Origin: Clostridium sp. E02
GTDB lineage: Bacteria; Bacillota; Clostridia; Lachnospirales; Lachnospiraceae
Assembly: GCF_003833015.1 (NCBI RefSeq)
Contig: NZ_RJLQ01000018.1
Location: 1 to 64,000, forward strand
Length of the DNA: 64,000 nucleotides
Reading direction: 5' to 3'
Below, piece by piece: positions 1 through 8,437 of the stretch. The position numbers and the translations under genes are program-made. The notes under the pieces were generated by a model. The model had not been told where the DNA came from. It worked only from the letters and a program-made list of their open reading frames with translations, and made no database searches. Numbering within the stretch: the first letter of the stretch is position 1; every line of letters starts with the position of its first letter.

Positions 1-64
1 TTTACAAGCAGGTAACTGTAGTTTTATTAAAGTTACCCAAAAACTAATAGTACCTGGTTAAATC

Positions 65-86
65 AAGCACCAGAAAACTGGTGCTT
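65..86. other. Perfect 9-bp inverted repeat with 4-base loop
   Basis: AAGCACCAG and its exact complement flank a GAAAAC-type loop in the gene-free first 271 bases. A second stem (GGTAACT/AGTTACC) lies at about 11-47. Neither is followed directly by a T-run, so it may be the worn end of a terminator for a gene to the left or an operator. Apart from the iclR promoter I see nothing else in 1-271. Confidence 0.4.
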
Positions 87-212
87 ATGTTAAAACTTTT
101 TCGGGACATTTTCAAAAACGGTTGACATAAATGATGGTAAATCCCCTCTATTTTTGTCATTATTAACAGAATAGAGTTCTATTTTTTATTCATATTTTAC
201 AAATAAATCGTA

Positions 213-241
213 TAGATAACTTTGTCCCACTTTGTTATAAT
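213..241 (+). promoter_or_regulatory. Probable sigma-A promoter of the IclR gene
   Basis: A perfect TATAAT at 236-241 is preceded, with a 17-base spacer, by TAGATA at 213-218 (4 of 6 matches to TTGACA). The IclR start codon follows 30 bases downstream, with a GAGGTG ribosome site. Confidence 0.55.
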
Positions 242-271
242 AGAAGTAAATCAAAAACGAGGTGTCAATTT

Positions 272-1051
272 ATGCCATCAAACGAACATCGTCCAACTGA
301 ACGGGTTTTAGATATACTAGAATCATTATCAACGAATGGAAACGGTATGACTTTAACTGAATTGTCCAAAGAACTTCATGCACCCAAAAGCAGCATCATG
401 CCTCTTTTGCATACCATGACTTCAAGAAAATTCATTTACATGAACCAGGAGAATTTCAAATACTTTATTGGTATTGCCGCTTATTCAGTCGGAGCTTCTT
501 ATACCAATCAGATTGATGCTCTAGAATTTATCAAAGTAGAAATGAAACAAATCGTCTCAGAAAGCCATGAAACTTGTCAGCTTGGTATCCAGAACCGAAG
601 TAACCTGTTATACATTGCAAAGGAGGACTCTGCAGAGCCTATCCGGCTAGTCTCATATGTAGGGAAACAGCTTCCCCTCTATTGCACTGCTATTGGACGT
701 GCTATATTGGCTGATATGAAACCGGAAGATATTTATGCCTTATATCCAGAAGGGCTGAAATCCTTTACCCCCCATACCATAACAGATTGGCCTAAGTTAA
801 TGGAAGAACTGGAAGAAACAAGAATACGGGGCTACGCCTTGGAACATGAAGAATCTACTCCTGACATACACTGCGCTGGCATCTCCTTATGCAGCGACGG
901 AAGGATCTTTGCAGCTCTTAGTGTCTCCATCCCTTCCTTCCGATTCACTAGGGAAAAATTGGAATTTGTAATTGATCTTTTAAAAGAATCCAAAACCAGA
1001 TTGGAATATTCGTTTCAAAGCTGTTCCATCGATTTAAGTAGTTTATCCTAA
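272..1051 (+). CDS. IclR-family transcriptional regulator
   Basis: 259 aa, the usual IclR length. The N-terminal winged helix (about residues 7-70) shows the family pattern in which ERVLDILESL opens the first helix and LTELSKELHAPKSS forms the recognition region. The remainder is the IclR effector-binding domain (about 80-250), with a typical LPLYCTAIGRAILA segment. The ATG is set by GAGGTG seven bases upstream. It is monocistronic and converges on the glycoside operon. IclR proteins bind small metabolites and usually repress or activate catabolic genes; the target here is unknown and may lie to the left of the window. Confidence 0.9.
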   Translation: MPSNEHRPTERVLDILESLSTNGNGMTLTELSKELHAPKSSIMPLLHTMTSRKFIYMNQENFKYFIGIAAYSVGASYTNQIDALEFIKVEMKQIVSESHETCQLGIQNRSNLLYIAKEDSAEPIRLVSYVGKQLPLYCTAIGRAILADMKPEDIYALYPEGLKSFTPHTITDWPKLMEELEETRIRGYALEHEESTPDIHCAGISLCSDGRIFAALSVSIPSFRFTREKLEFVIDLLKESKTRLEYSFQSCSIDLSSLS

Positions 1052-1082
1052 CACTTTACTGATGATGATTCTTTGTTCCAAT

Positions 1083-1133
1083 ATAAAAGGAGCCTATGGA
1101 TACAGGTACATTCCCTGCAAGCATAGACTCCTT
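1083..1133 (-). terminator. Terminator of the glycoside operon
   Basis: AAGGAGTCTATG pairs with CATAGGCTCCTT on the minus strand (one wobble) and is followed by TTTT. It lies just past the HPr-like gene. Confidence 0.7.
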
Positions 1134-1161
1134 GTTTATTGAAAACTGCTTTTTAATACTA

Positions 1162-1395
1162 CTATCGTTTTTTTATGAATTCCTGAAATTTATCATCTAT
1201 CAGTACCTCATCATCTGAATTTGCAACCAGTTCAAGCTGCTCTTCCAAATTCAGGCTGAAAATCCCCATAATAGATTTCGCATCTACGATATATTTTCCT
1301 TGTAATAAATCCATATCGCATTCAAAATGACTACAGATTCGGTTAAATTCCTGAGCTTCTTTAAAACCAGTAATCATAACATTTCTTTTTATCAT
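1162..1395 (-). CDS. HPr-like domain protein lacking the phosphorylated histidine
   Basis: 77 aa, close to HPr length (about 85-88). Residues 35-50 (IVDAKSIMGIFSLNL) match the second conserved part of HPr, which includes the regulatory Ser46 region (SIMG). The first conserved part, with the active His15 (G-x-HARPA), is missing: the N-terminus reads NVMITGFKEAQEF. It therefore cannot relay PTS phosphate in the normal way. It is the last gene of the operon after the ROK kinase, with a 15-base gap. A role as a CcpA-type corepressor or scaffold is only a guess. Confidence 0.7.
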   Translation of the reverse strand: MIKRNVMITGFKEAQEFNRICSHFECDMDLLQGKYIVDAKSIMGIFSLNLEEQLELVANSDDEVLIDDKFQEFIKKR

Positions 1396-1410
1396 ATTTT
1401 TTCTCTCTTT

Positions 1411-2343
1411 CTATTCTTCCAACAGACTTCCCTTTTTTATCATAAAATGATAAAGGGCACCTATTAGATTGGAATCATTGAAAAACCGGCAGGTCGTAAT
1501 AATTGGTGTCGGTATATAAGGAGACAGTTTACGAAATGGGTGTTTTTCGCACAATTCAGTTACATTTTTATTAATAAATTTTATCAGAAGTGGCTGCTGA
1601 CTAATACCGCCTCCTATGGATACCACTCCCCCATCAAAGAGAACCTGTAAATTGTAGATTTGTACCGCAAGTCTTTTCGTATACTTATCCAATGCTTTTA
1701 ATACACGCTCATCACCTTTGTTAGCCAGTTCAAACATCTTTACTCCATCAAGTTCTTCCTGCGGTATTCCCGTTTCCTCCGATACATATTTTCCCAAAGC
1801 TGCAACACCATTCGTAAATCCCCAGTACCCATCCATCTGATCTAAATTCTCTTCTTCCACTGCCACATAACTAAACTCACCTGCTGAAAAATGATTTCCC
1901 TTGTAAAGCTTTCCATCAATAATCAGGCCACCGCCAACTGCCGTTCCAAGCACAAGTACGATACCATTCTTTATATCTTTTAAGCTTCCTTTCCACAGTT
2001 CTGCCAGGGCCGCACATTTTCCGTCATTTTCAATGGTAACTGGTACATTACATTGTGTTTCTAAAAGCTCTATCATATTTTTCCCGGATAAATAGCTTAA
2101 AGATCCACCTGTGTAACAATATCCCGTGTCACTGTCCAGAATACCAGGAGCACTCATAGCGATTCCTTCCACTTGTCCATCATATTGCTTGAAAATAGAA
2201 TATAGAACATCCAGATAATCTTCTAATGTATGTTTTTTATAATCCGGTGTCGGAACCTTGCTTTTTTCTAGAATATCCCCATTTTCATTCATAAGTGCAT
2301 ACTTAATGAAAGTTCCACCTGAATCAATCACTAAATATTCCAT
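1411..2343 (-). CDS. ROK-family sugar kinase
   Basis: 310 aa. The N-terminal phosphate-1 motif (DSGGTFIKYAL, residues 7-17) and the central ENDGKCAALAE and GTAVGGGLIIDG segments are those of ROK kinases such as beta-glucoside kinase and glucokinase. GGVVSIGGGISQQP near residue 240 is the adenosine-binding part. The classic CxCGxxGC zinc motif of repressor-type ROK proteins is not evident, and there is no N-terminal DNA-binding domain, so it is an enzyme. It follows the glycosidase by 17 bases with an AAGGAGG ribosome site and probably phosphorylates the sugar released in the cytosol. The exact sugar cannot be read from sequence. Confidence 0.85.
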   Translation of the reverse strand: MEYLVIDSGGTFIKYALMNENGDILEKSKVPTPDYKKHTLEDYLDVLYSIFKQYDGQVEGIAMSAPGILDSDTGYCYTGGSLSYLSGKNMIELLETQCNVPVTIENDGKCAALAELWKGSLKDIKNGIVLVLGTAVGGGLIIDGKLYKGNHFSAGEFSYVAVEEENLDQMDGYWGFTNGVAALGKYVSEETGIPQEELDGVKMFELANKGDERVLKALDKYTKRLAVQIYNLQVLFDGGVVSIGGGISQQPLLIKFINKNVTELCEKHPFRKLSPYIPTPIITTCRFFNDSNLIGALYHFMIKKGSLLEE

Positions 2344-2360
2344 GTGTCTTCCTCCTTGTT

Positions 2361-3911
2361 TTATAACTTTCTAAGCAGATAAGCAGGCGTACAACTCCAT
2401 GCATGACAATAACTGTTTACTGCCGATGAACCATAAGGGGATTCCTGAGGATCATCCGGGTTGTACAATTCCCAGAACGTATCTGCCCCCTGTTCTAGCA
2501 TGCCTCCCCAATAATATTTCATATATTCAATCGCTTTTTCCTTTTCTCCACATAAGATTAAAGCTTCAACAAAATGATGATTCATATACGGAGTTACCAT
2601 TCCCATCTCTGGTTTTTCATCTATTATGCGTTTGAGCAGCGATCTGGCTTCTTCTCCTGCCTTCACTCCGGCCAGAACCATCCATACCTGGCTTGCATAA
2701 GACACCTGGCGGTTCTCACCGCTTACAAATACCTGTTCTTCCTGATCCCAAAAATAATCAAGTGCTGCCTGAATACATTGTTCCTTTTCTTTAGCGAACT
2801 TAGCTGCAATTTTAGCCTGTCCTAATATTTCAGCTAATGCAATCCCGTCATTCAATGTATAAATATAGATAGCCTGCGCACAAGCCTGCTTGTTAAGCCC
2901 CTCTTTCCAGTCAACAAAACACCAGAAACCATCTCCGTCCTTAACCACGCTTTTATCATCAAAACGCAGTCTGGACAATTCAATCTGACGATAAGCTGAC
3001 GGCCACAGCTCTTCTACCGTCTTCCTATCTTTTGTTTCCTCATAATAATCCTTTAAAACAGATATGAAAAAAAGAGAATAATCAAATAAAAAGGTATCAT
3101 CCACAAGATACTCTGGTTCTGTAAAAAGGCATGCGCCGATTGTTCCGTCATCTCTGGTAAGCCCTGCAAATAAATACAGACACCGTTTTACCAGATCATA
3201 ATTTTTAAACGTTTTATAATTAGTCAAAGCCTGAAGCCTTAAATCTCCCAGCCAAAGCCTCCGGTCACGTTTGGGACCATCTTCAAAAACAGACTGCATG
3301 CAGTTCTTTAGAGTCCTTAGACTGACCTTATCCAACCGCTGCATTACTGGATCTGTAATAGGAACTGGTTCTACTTCTGTCATGTCAACGGCAGAAACCA
3401 CTGTGCATAATACATCTTCCACTACCACTTGAAATTTCAAAGAAGTATCCACTGCATGTATTTCCATATAGCGGAAGGCATACCTCCTTGGCAAATGTAA
3501 CCAGGCCGGGAGCACATCCATATGAACATATTCTTCCTGAATCCAGCCACGGCTGATCCACCCATTGTATTCCTCTGAATTTTCTCTGATCTCCTTTGAA
3601 ATTTCACCAAATTTCAGTCTCAAATAAGCTGGTGCATCCTGAGGACTTCCTACTGATTTCAATTTTAAACTGACATATCCTACCTGATGGTCACCAAAAT
3701 CCAGAACAATGGAATCTCCCTTCTTTAACGCTATACTGCTTATTTCACTTATATCAGCTCTCGGTACTGCTATCCCACTTTCATCGATAGACACGATTGT
3801 TACGGGCTTTATCTGTTTTTCCTTAGGCTTATGTTCCAACATTTTTGCGGTTTCTAAAAATGCCTCATTTGTAACTCTTTTCATATCTATATCAATGCTG
3901 ACTACTGCCAT
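2361..3911 (-). CDS. GH78-like (alpha-L-rhamnosidase family) sugar hydrolase
   Basis: 516 aa with no signal peptide, so cytosolic. A beta-sandwich domain (about 40-170, including LDFGDHQVGYVSL) precedes an (alpha/alpha)6 barrel. The barrel carries the GH78-type acidic motif EDGPKRDRRLWLGDLRLQ (about 212-229) and later WELYNP and GSSAVNSYCHAWSCTPAYLL, typical of bacterial rhamnosidase relatives. It is shorter than full-length GH78 enzymes (about 700-1000 aa). It lies between the symporter (16-base gap) and the ROK kinase. Inference: it cleaves an imported rhamnoside or related glycoside. True substrate unknown. Confidence 0.8.
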   Translation of the reverse strand: MAVVSIDIDMKRVTNEAFLETAKMLEHKPKEKQIKPVTIVSIDESGIAVPRADISEISSIALKKGDSIVLDFGDHQVGYVSLKLKSVGSPQDAPAYLRLKFGEISKEIRENSEEYNGWISRGWIQEEYVHMDVLPAWLHLPRRYAFRYMEIHAVDTSLKFQVVVEDVLCTVVSAVDMTEVEPVPITDPVMQRLDKVSLRTLKNCMQSVFEDGPKRDRRLWLGDLRLQALTNYKTFKNYDLVKRCLYLFAGLTRDDGTIGACLFTEPEYLVDDTFLFDYSLFFISVLKDYYEETKDRKTVEELWPSAYRQIELSRLRFDDKSVVKDGDGFWCFVDWKEGLNKQACAQAIYIYTLNDGIALAEILGQAKIAAKFAKEKEQCIQAALDYFWDQEEQVFVSGENRQVSYASQVWMVLAGVKAGEEARSLLKRIIDEKPEMGMVTPYMNHHFVEALILCGEKEKAIEYMKYYWGGMLEQGADTFWELYNPDDPQESPYGSSAVNSYCHAWSCTPAYLLRKL

Positions 3912-3927
3912 AATAATTCCTTCCTTT

Positions 3928-5283
3928 TTAATTTCTTGCTCTTCTTGCTTCCAACTCTTTGTTGATCTCCGGAAGTTTTTTATCTAAATCGTAGAATAAG
4001 AACGTTATAATTGTTAATACATTCGTTGCAATTGGAATCCATATATACATAGCACTGATTGCATTCAACGCTGATGCTGATTGTACCGATGCATTTGCTA
4101 CATAGCCACTGGCAGCTAACAGTGCAGCTGCAACAGAACTTGCAATTGCCATTCCCACTTTACCAATAAAACCATTTACCGCAGATAAGGTACCTGCAAT
4201 ATTAACTCCAGATTTCCATTCCCCATAATCAACTGGGTCCGGCTGTATTGCAAAATGCATACTCCCCTTAAGCCCATATCCAAGAGCTGCAACAACTACT
4301 CCAATAAGAACAATCGGAATGGAATTTCCACCTATGAAAATAATAACCAGTCCAATTGCATGAAATGTAGATCCACCTATCATTAAGTTTCTCTTTGTAG
4401 TCAAACTGGCCAAAAAAGGAACACAGAGATTGGTTGCAACAGGAACCAATGTTGTAATGGTAGCTACTATACTGGAAAGCTCTTTATTGTTCATATTGTA
4501 AGTGAAATAGAAGATTATTGCCCCAGCCTGGATTACAAATCCACCAAAAAACCAGATAATATTTGCTGCAAATAATAACCACGGCTTATTATGAATCAGA
4601 CAACTTAAACTAGCTTTTAAGCTTACCTTTTCTTCATTGATATGCACCCTCTCCTTGGTATTGAAAAAGCAAAAGAAAAATACCAAACAGCCCAAAGCAC
4701 CAAAAATCATCATCACAATCCGAAATCCTACGGCTTCATTTCCTCCCCCAAACCGATCTACCAGATTAAGCGCAAATGCCGATACAACAGTCGAACCTAT
4801 ATAAGAAAAGAACACTCTGCTGGTAGCCAGGTTTGTCCTTTCCTGCGGGTTTGCAGTTAAAGAGGGTAAAATAGAAGCCATAGGAATATTTACCACCGTA
4901 TAGGCCAATGACAGCAGCATATAGGTCACATAAGCGTACACAAGCATTCCTGTTTGGGATATATCCGGTACGCTGAAAGCCAACACTGCCGTTACTGCAA
5001 ATGGAATGGCACCTGCAAATATCCATGGCCTTGATTTTCCCCACTTAGTGTTTGTCCTGTCAATCAAAAAGCCAACTGCCAAGTCCGTAATTCCATCAAA
5101 GACTTTGGTTACCAAAAACATCACACTGACTGCCGCCACATTAAGATGCATAACATCTGTGTAAAAATACAGCAGGTATAAGGATATAACCTGCCAGATC
5201 AAATTACATGCAAAATCAGAAGAGCCATATCCAATACGCTGCCTCCATAGACTTTTTTTCATATCTTTCTCCAAATTATTCAT
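3928..5283 (-). CDS. GPH-family glycoside-cation symporter (MFS)
   Basis: 451 aa with about 12 hydrophobic segments. The N-terminal GYGSSDFACNLIWQ and the loop DRTNTKWGKSRPWIFAGAIPF are signatures of the glycoside-pentoside-hexuronide:cation family (MelB, XylP, UidB relatives), which imports intact glycosides with Na+ or H+. It is the first gene of the operon, directly opposite the AraC gene, and has a GGAGAGGG ribosome site. Together with a cytosolic glycosidase and a sugar kinase it makes a complete uptake-hydrolysis-phosphorylation route without PTS or ABC parts. Confidence 0.9.
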   Translation of the reverse strand: MNNLEKDMKKSLWRQRIGYGSSDFACNLIWQVISLYLLYFYTDVMHLNVAAVSVMFLVTKVFDGITDLAVGFLIDRTNTKWGKSRPWIFAGAIPFAVTAVLAFSVPDISQTGMLVYAYVTYMLLSLAYTVVNIPMASILPSLTANPQERTNLATSRVFFSYIGSTVVSAFALNLVDRFGGGNEAVGFRIVMMIFGALGCLVFFFCFFNTKERVHINEEKVSLKASLSCLIHNKPWLLFAANIIWFFGGFVIQAGAIIFYFTYNMNNKELSSIVATITTLVPVATNLCVPFLASLTTKRNLMIGGSTFHAIGLVIIFIGGNSIPIVLIGVVVAALGYGLKGSMHFAIQPDPVDYGEWKSGVNIAGTLSAVNGFIGKVGMAIASSVAAALLAASGYVANASVQSASALNAISAMYIWIPIATNVLTIITFLFYDLDKKLPEINKELEARRARN

Positions 5284-5316
5284 TTTTTACCCTCTCCTGT
5301 ATTATTTGATATACCC

Positions 5317-5356
5317 ATACTATCATTCTGTATTGATGAATACTATTGAATAATTT
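5317..5356. promoter_or_regulatory. Possible AraC operator: direct repeats
   Basis: Between the divergent araC-type gene and the symporter operon, TATTGA occurs twice in the same orientation (TATTGATGAATAC and TATTGAATAATT). Tandem half-sites upstream of the regulated promoter are typical of AraC activators. No strong sigma-A promoter is visible toward the symporter, which fits activation. Confidence 0.4.
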
Positions 5357-5362
5357 ACGATG

Positions 5363-5392
5363 TTGACTTGATATTTTTTAAGATGGTATAAT
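5363..5392 (+). promoter_or_regulatory. Promoter of the AraC-type gene
   Basis: TTGACT and a perfect TATAAT are separated by 18 bases, followed 27 bases later by the start codon with a GGAGG site. Confidence 0.75.
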
Positions 5393-5418
5393 GAATAGTA
5401 ATAAATGGAGGTACCATA

Positions 5419-6471
5419 ATGAAAATAAAAAAAGAAACCTTTCGTGATTATATTACAGCCTATACGGAAGACGAAAATTTTTATCGCAGCCTATATGAGT
5501 CAGAACACTTACATCCAGAAACATTTAAAGAATATCTGGAACATTTGGATCAGAGTTATATTAAACGGCGTCAGCTTTATGTTCCCAGTCTACAGGATAC
5601 ATGGTTTTCTTATATATCTGAAAACGAGTTTTTTAAAATAAATTCTCAAAACATTTACATTGCAAAACATAACCGTTACTCGCAGGAATATATCCACGAG
5701 CATCAATTTTATGAATTATTTTACATCTATTCCGGTACCTGTATGAATACAATCCATGGTAAAAAAAGTATCTATTCTACTGGTGACCTGTGTATTATCC
5801 CTCCAAAAACAAAACACAGCATAGCTGTATTTGATGATAGTGTTATTATCAATGTCATGATTAAGTCCAGTACCTTTCACAGGACTTTCTTTGAACTGTT
5901 CACAAATAATAATGTATTGTCTCAATTTTTCTTCCATACGTTATATGAAAAAGCAGAAAACAATTATCTGCTGTTCCACACTGGTTCAGATATTGTTATC
6001 CGCTCTCTTATTGAAGAAATTTATGTTGAATACTATGATCATGAAAAATACTCAAATTCTCTGCTAGACAGTTATCTCATGACTTTTTGGGTTATGCTCC
6101 TTCGCCATCATGAAAACCATATGGAAAGCTTTTTAATTACAACCCATCAAAATCTGGCTTTAATGGATATCTTAAATTATTTCCAGACGAATTTTATGGA
6201 CATCTCCCTTTCCTCTGCGGCTGAACATTTTGGATTTTCGGTTCCTCATTTCAGTAAACTGGTGAAAGATAATACAGGACAGACCTTTGTCCAGTTAATC
6301 CGGAATTTACGGATTGAAAAAGCATGCCGTGCCCTCAAAACCACGGAATTAAGTATTTCTTCAATTTGCGAGATAGTTGGATATGCAAATCCAGAACATT
6401 TTAACCGGATTTTTAAAGAGTCCTTTCACATGACACCAGGAGAATACCGTAAAAACTACAAAAACCTTTAA
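5419..6471 (+). CDS. AraC-family regulator with cupin sensor domain
   Basis: 350 aa. Residues about 85-150 form a cupin sensor (H-rich HEHQFYELFYIYSG and GDLCIIPPKTKH). Residues about 245-348 contain the two helix-turn-helix units of AraC proteins, ending in the signature IVGYANPEHFNRIFKESFHMTPGEYRK. It is transcribed away from the symporter-glycosidase-kinase operon, so it most likely activates that operon in response to the imported sugar. Its stop codon overlaps the radA stop codon on the opposite strand within one TTAA, leaving no space for a terminator. Confidence 0.92.
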   Translation: MKIKKETFRDYITAYTEDENFYRSLYESEHLHPETFKEYLEHLDQSYIKRRQLYVPSLQDTWFSYISENEFFKINSQNIYIAKHNRYSQEYIHEHQFYELFYIYSGTCMNTIHGKKSIYSTGDLCIIPPKTKHSIAVFDDSVIINVMIKSSTFHRTFFELFTNNNVLSQFFFHTLYEKAENNYLLFHTGSDIVIRSLIEEIYVEYYDHEKYSNSLLDSYLMTFWVMLLRHHENHMESFLITTHQNLALMDILNYFQTNFMDISLSSAAEHFGFSVPHFSKLVKDNTGQTFVQLIRNLRIEKACRALKTTELSISSICEIVGYANPEHFNRIFKESFHMTPGEYRKNYKNL

Positions 6472-7862
6472 TCTCTTAGACCCATGATGGCTTCTCTTAC
6501 ATTATCTACTCCAATTAACTTAATTCCCTCTATCTTCCCCATCTTCTCGGAAGAAATTCGAGGAAGAATACAGGTTTCAAATCCCAGTTTCTTGGCTTCA
6601 TTTACTCTTTGCAAGGCCATCGATACGGCACGTACTTCTCCGGATAGTCCCACTTCACCAAATATTATGGTTTTCGGATCCACTGCCTTATCCTTCATAC
6701 TAGAGACGATTGCCATCAAGATCCCGAGATCCAAAGCCGGTTCATTCATTTTAAGGCCACCAGTAATGTTTACATAAGCATCAAAATGAGACAAATCATA
6801 GTGACATCGTTTCTCAAGAACTGCCATCAAAAGATTGACCCGGTTGTAATCCGTTCCTGCCGCTGTTCTCCTTGGCATCCCAAAAGAGGTGGGAGTCACC
6901 AGAGCCTGAACTTCTAAAAGCATGGGTCTAGTCCCTTCCATGGAGCAGGCAACCACCGCCCCTGAGGCATCTTTTGGTCTTCCGCTTAACATATATTCCG
7001 AAGGATTCTCTACTTGGGCAAGTCCAGTTTGAACCATCTCAAAGACCCCAATTTCATTGGTAGAACCAAACCGATTCTTCACGCCCCTAATAATCCGATA
7101 AGCCGCACTCCGATCTCCTTCAAAATACAAAACCGTATCTACCATATGTTCCAGAACTCTAGGACCTGCCACAACACCTTCTTTTGTTACGTGACCTACG
7201 ATGAAGATGGCAATTCCAGCTCCTTTTGCTATCTGCATCAAAAGATTGGTGGATTCTCTGACTTGACTTACACTTCCAGGAGCCGAAGAAACCTCTTCCC
7301 GAAACATAGTCTGTATGGAATCAATAATCACCACATCTGGTTTTTCCTCACTGATTGCACTCTCGATCCGTTCCAGATTCGTCTCGCAAAGAAATAATAA
7401 ATCTCCCTTTACTTCACCGATTCGGTTCGCCCTTAGCTTAATCTGCTTTAAGGACTCCTCCCCTGATATGTACAATACTTTTTTTCCATTCCACGCAAGA
7501 TTTCTGCATACCTGGAGAAGCAATGTTGATTTTCCAATCCCCGGATCTCCACCGACCAGAATCAGAGACCCCTTAACCACACCTCCTCCTAGCACCCGGT
7601 CCAACTCCTCATAACCAGTTTTCATACGGTCTTGCTCATCCAATTGGATATCCGCTAATCTGGTAGGTTTTACTTTAGATCCCAATCCCGTCGTCCCGCT
7701 TTGACTTCCGCTCAATCCTCTTTTGGAAGCTGGTTCCTTTTTCGCCACAGGCTCTTCTACAAATGTATTCCATTCTCTACACATGGGACATTGCCCCAGC
7801 CATTTGGCTGATTCATACCCACATTCCTTGCAGAAAAATGCCGTAGTTTTTGCCTTTGCCAT
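6468..7862 (-). CDS. radA: DNA repair protein RadA
   Basis: 464 aa, full length. The N-terminal four-cysteine zinc finger (CKECG and CPMC, residues 10-30) is followed by a RecA-like ATPase with Walker A GGDPGIGKST (about 103), the RadA-specific KNRFG motif (about 264), and a Lon-protease-like C-terminal domain. RadA is a DnaB-type helicase that extends recombination intermediates during branch migration. It has an AAGGAGG ribosome site and is separated from the upstream small gene by a terminator. Confidence 0.97.
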   Translation of the reverse strand: MAKAKTTAFFCKECGYESAKWLGQCPMCREWNTFVEEPVAKKEPASKRGLSGSQSGTTGLGSKVKPTRLADIQLDEQDRMKTGYEELDRVLGGGVVKGSLILVGGDPGIGKSTLLLQVCRNLAWNGKKVLYISGEESLKQIKLRANRIGEVKGDLLFLCETNLERIESAISEEKPDVVIIDSIQTMFREEVSSAPGSVSQVRESTNLLMQIAKGAGIAIFIVGHVTKEGVVAGPRVLEHMVDTVLYFEGDRSAAYRIIRGVKNRFGSTNEIGVFEMVQTGLAQVENPSEYMLSGRPKDASGAVVACSMEGTRPMLLEVQALVTPTSFGMPRRTAAGTDYNRVNLLMAVLEKRCHYDLSHFDAYVNITGGLKMNEPALDLGILMAIVSSMKDKAVDPKTIIFGEVGLSGEVRAVSMALQRVNEAKKLGFETCILPRISSEKMGKIEGIKLIGVDNVREAIMGLRD

Positions 7863-7875
7863 TGGGTTTCCTCCT

Positions 7876-7918
7876 TAAAAAAGCTAGGTCCGGCTCTTAA
7901 AAAGAGTCGAACCCAGCT
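7876..7918 (-). terminator. Terminator upstream of radA
   Basis: A 17-bp stem with wobble pairs, AGCT at each base and a short T-rich loop, followed by TTTTTT on the minus strand. It separates the small gene ending at 7926 from radA. Confidence 0.75.
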
Positions 7919-7925
7919 CGTTTTT

Positions 7926-8339
7926 CTATCTTCGGTTTATTTTTACTGTAACAAGTGTTCCTTCATTTAATTCTACACTGACATACAATTTCCCGCTCAT
8001 ATTGGTTCTCATACTACCAATTGCCGAATCATCTATATATACCTCATATTCGGTATCCTCTGCCAGCTGAATAGTCAACTGCGCATCCTTATCGCCTTCT
8101 ACATCAAACGTAATACCATCATTGGTTACAGCGAAACGTTCCACTGTAGTTCCAGGTACGGATTCGTATACAAACATACCATTTCGTTCCAGCTTTGTTA
8201 TTTCATAAAATGTCTTAACTTTATATAAGTCACCATCGTGTTCATAATCCTGTAATTTTGATTTTGAACTTAATTTGTAATTCCCAAAACTGATAGTACC
8301 ATCTTGTTCTGTGCGAATTAATTCTTCAATTACCGGCAT
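7926..8339 (-). CDS. Conserved small hypothetical protein
   Basis: 137 aa with no signal peptide or membrane segment, and predicted mostly beta. I recognise it only as the type of short protein common in Lachnospiraceae genomes and sometimes labelled endosialidase; no sialidase Asp-box is visible, so that label is not supported. It starts MPVIEELIRTEQDGTISFG and is rich in acidic residues. It has its own promoter (8408-8436), an AGGAGGG ribosome site and a terminator on its far side, so it is a one-gene unit. Function unknown. Confidence 0.75.
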   Translation of the reverse strand: MPVIEELIRTEQDGTISFGNYKLSSKSKLQDYEHDGDLYKVKTFYEITKLERNGMFVYESVPGTTVERFAVTNDGITFDVEGDKDAQLTIQLAEDTEYEVYIDDSAIGSMRTNMSGKLYVSVELNEGTLVTVKINRR

Positions 8340-8407
8340 TGGTTTGCCCTCCTAGTATTTTGTCTACTTATCCTTTTTGCGAATAAAAAATTCCTCCGCT
8401 TGATGTT

Positions 8408-8436
8408 ATTATACACGAATTATCTTAAAATGGCTA
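8408..8436 (-). promoter_or_regulatory. Promoter of the small conserved gene
   Basis: On the minus strand TAGCCA (4/6) and a perfect TATAAT are 17 bases apart. The -35 element lies two bases beyond the clpC stop codon. Confidence 0.6.
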
Positions 8437-8437
8437 G

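Noticed and set aside
65-86. Perfect hairpin as an intrinsic terminator
   Set aside because: No T-run follows directly on either strand, so I only record it as an inverted repeat.
7926-8339. Endosialidase label for the 137-aa protein
   Set aside because: No sialidase motif is visible; I treat it as hypothetical.
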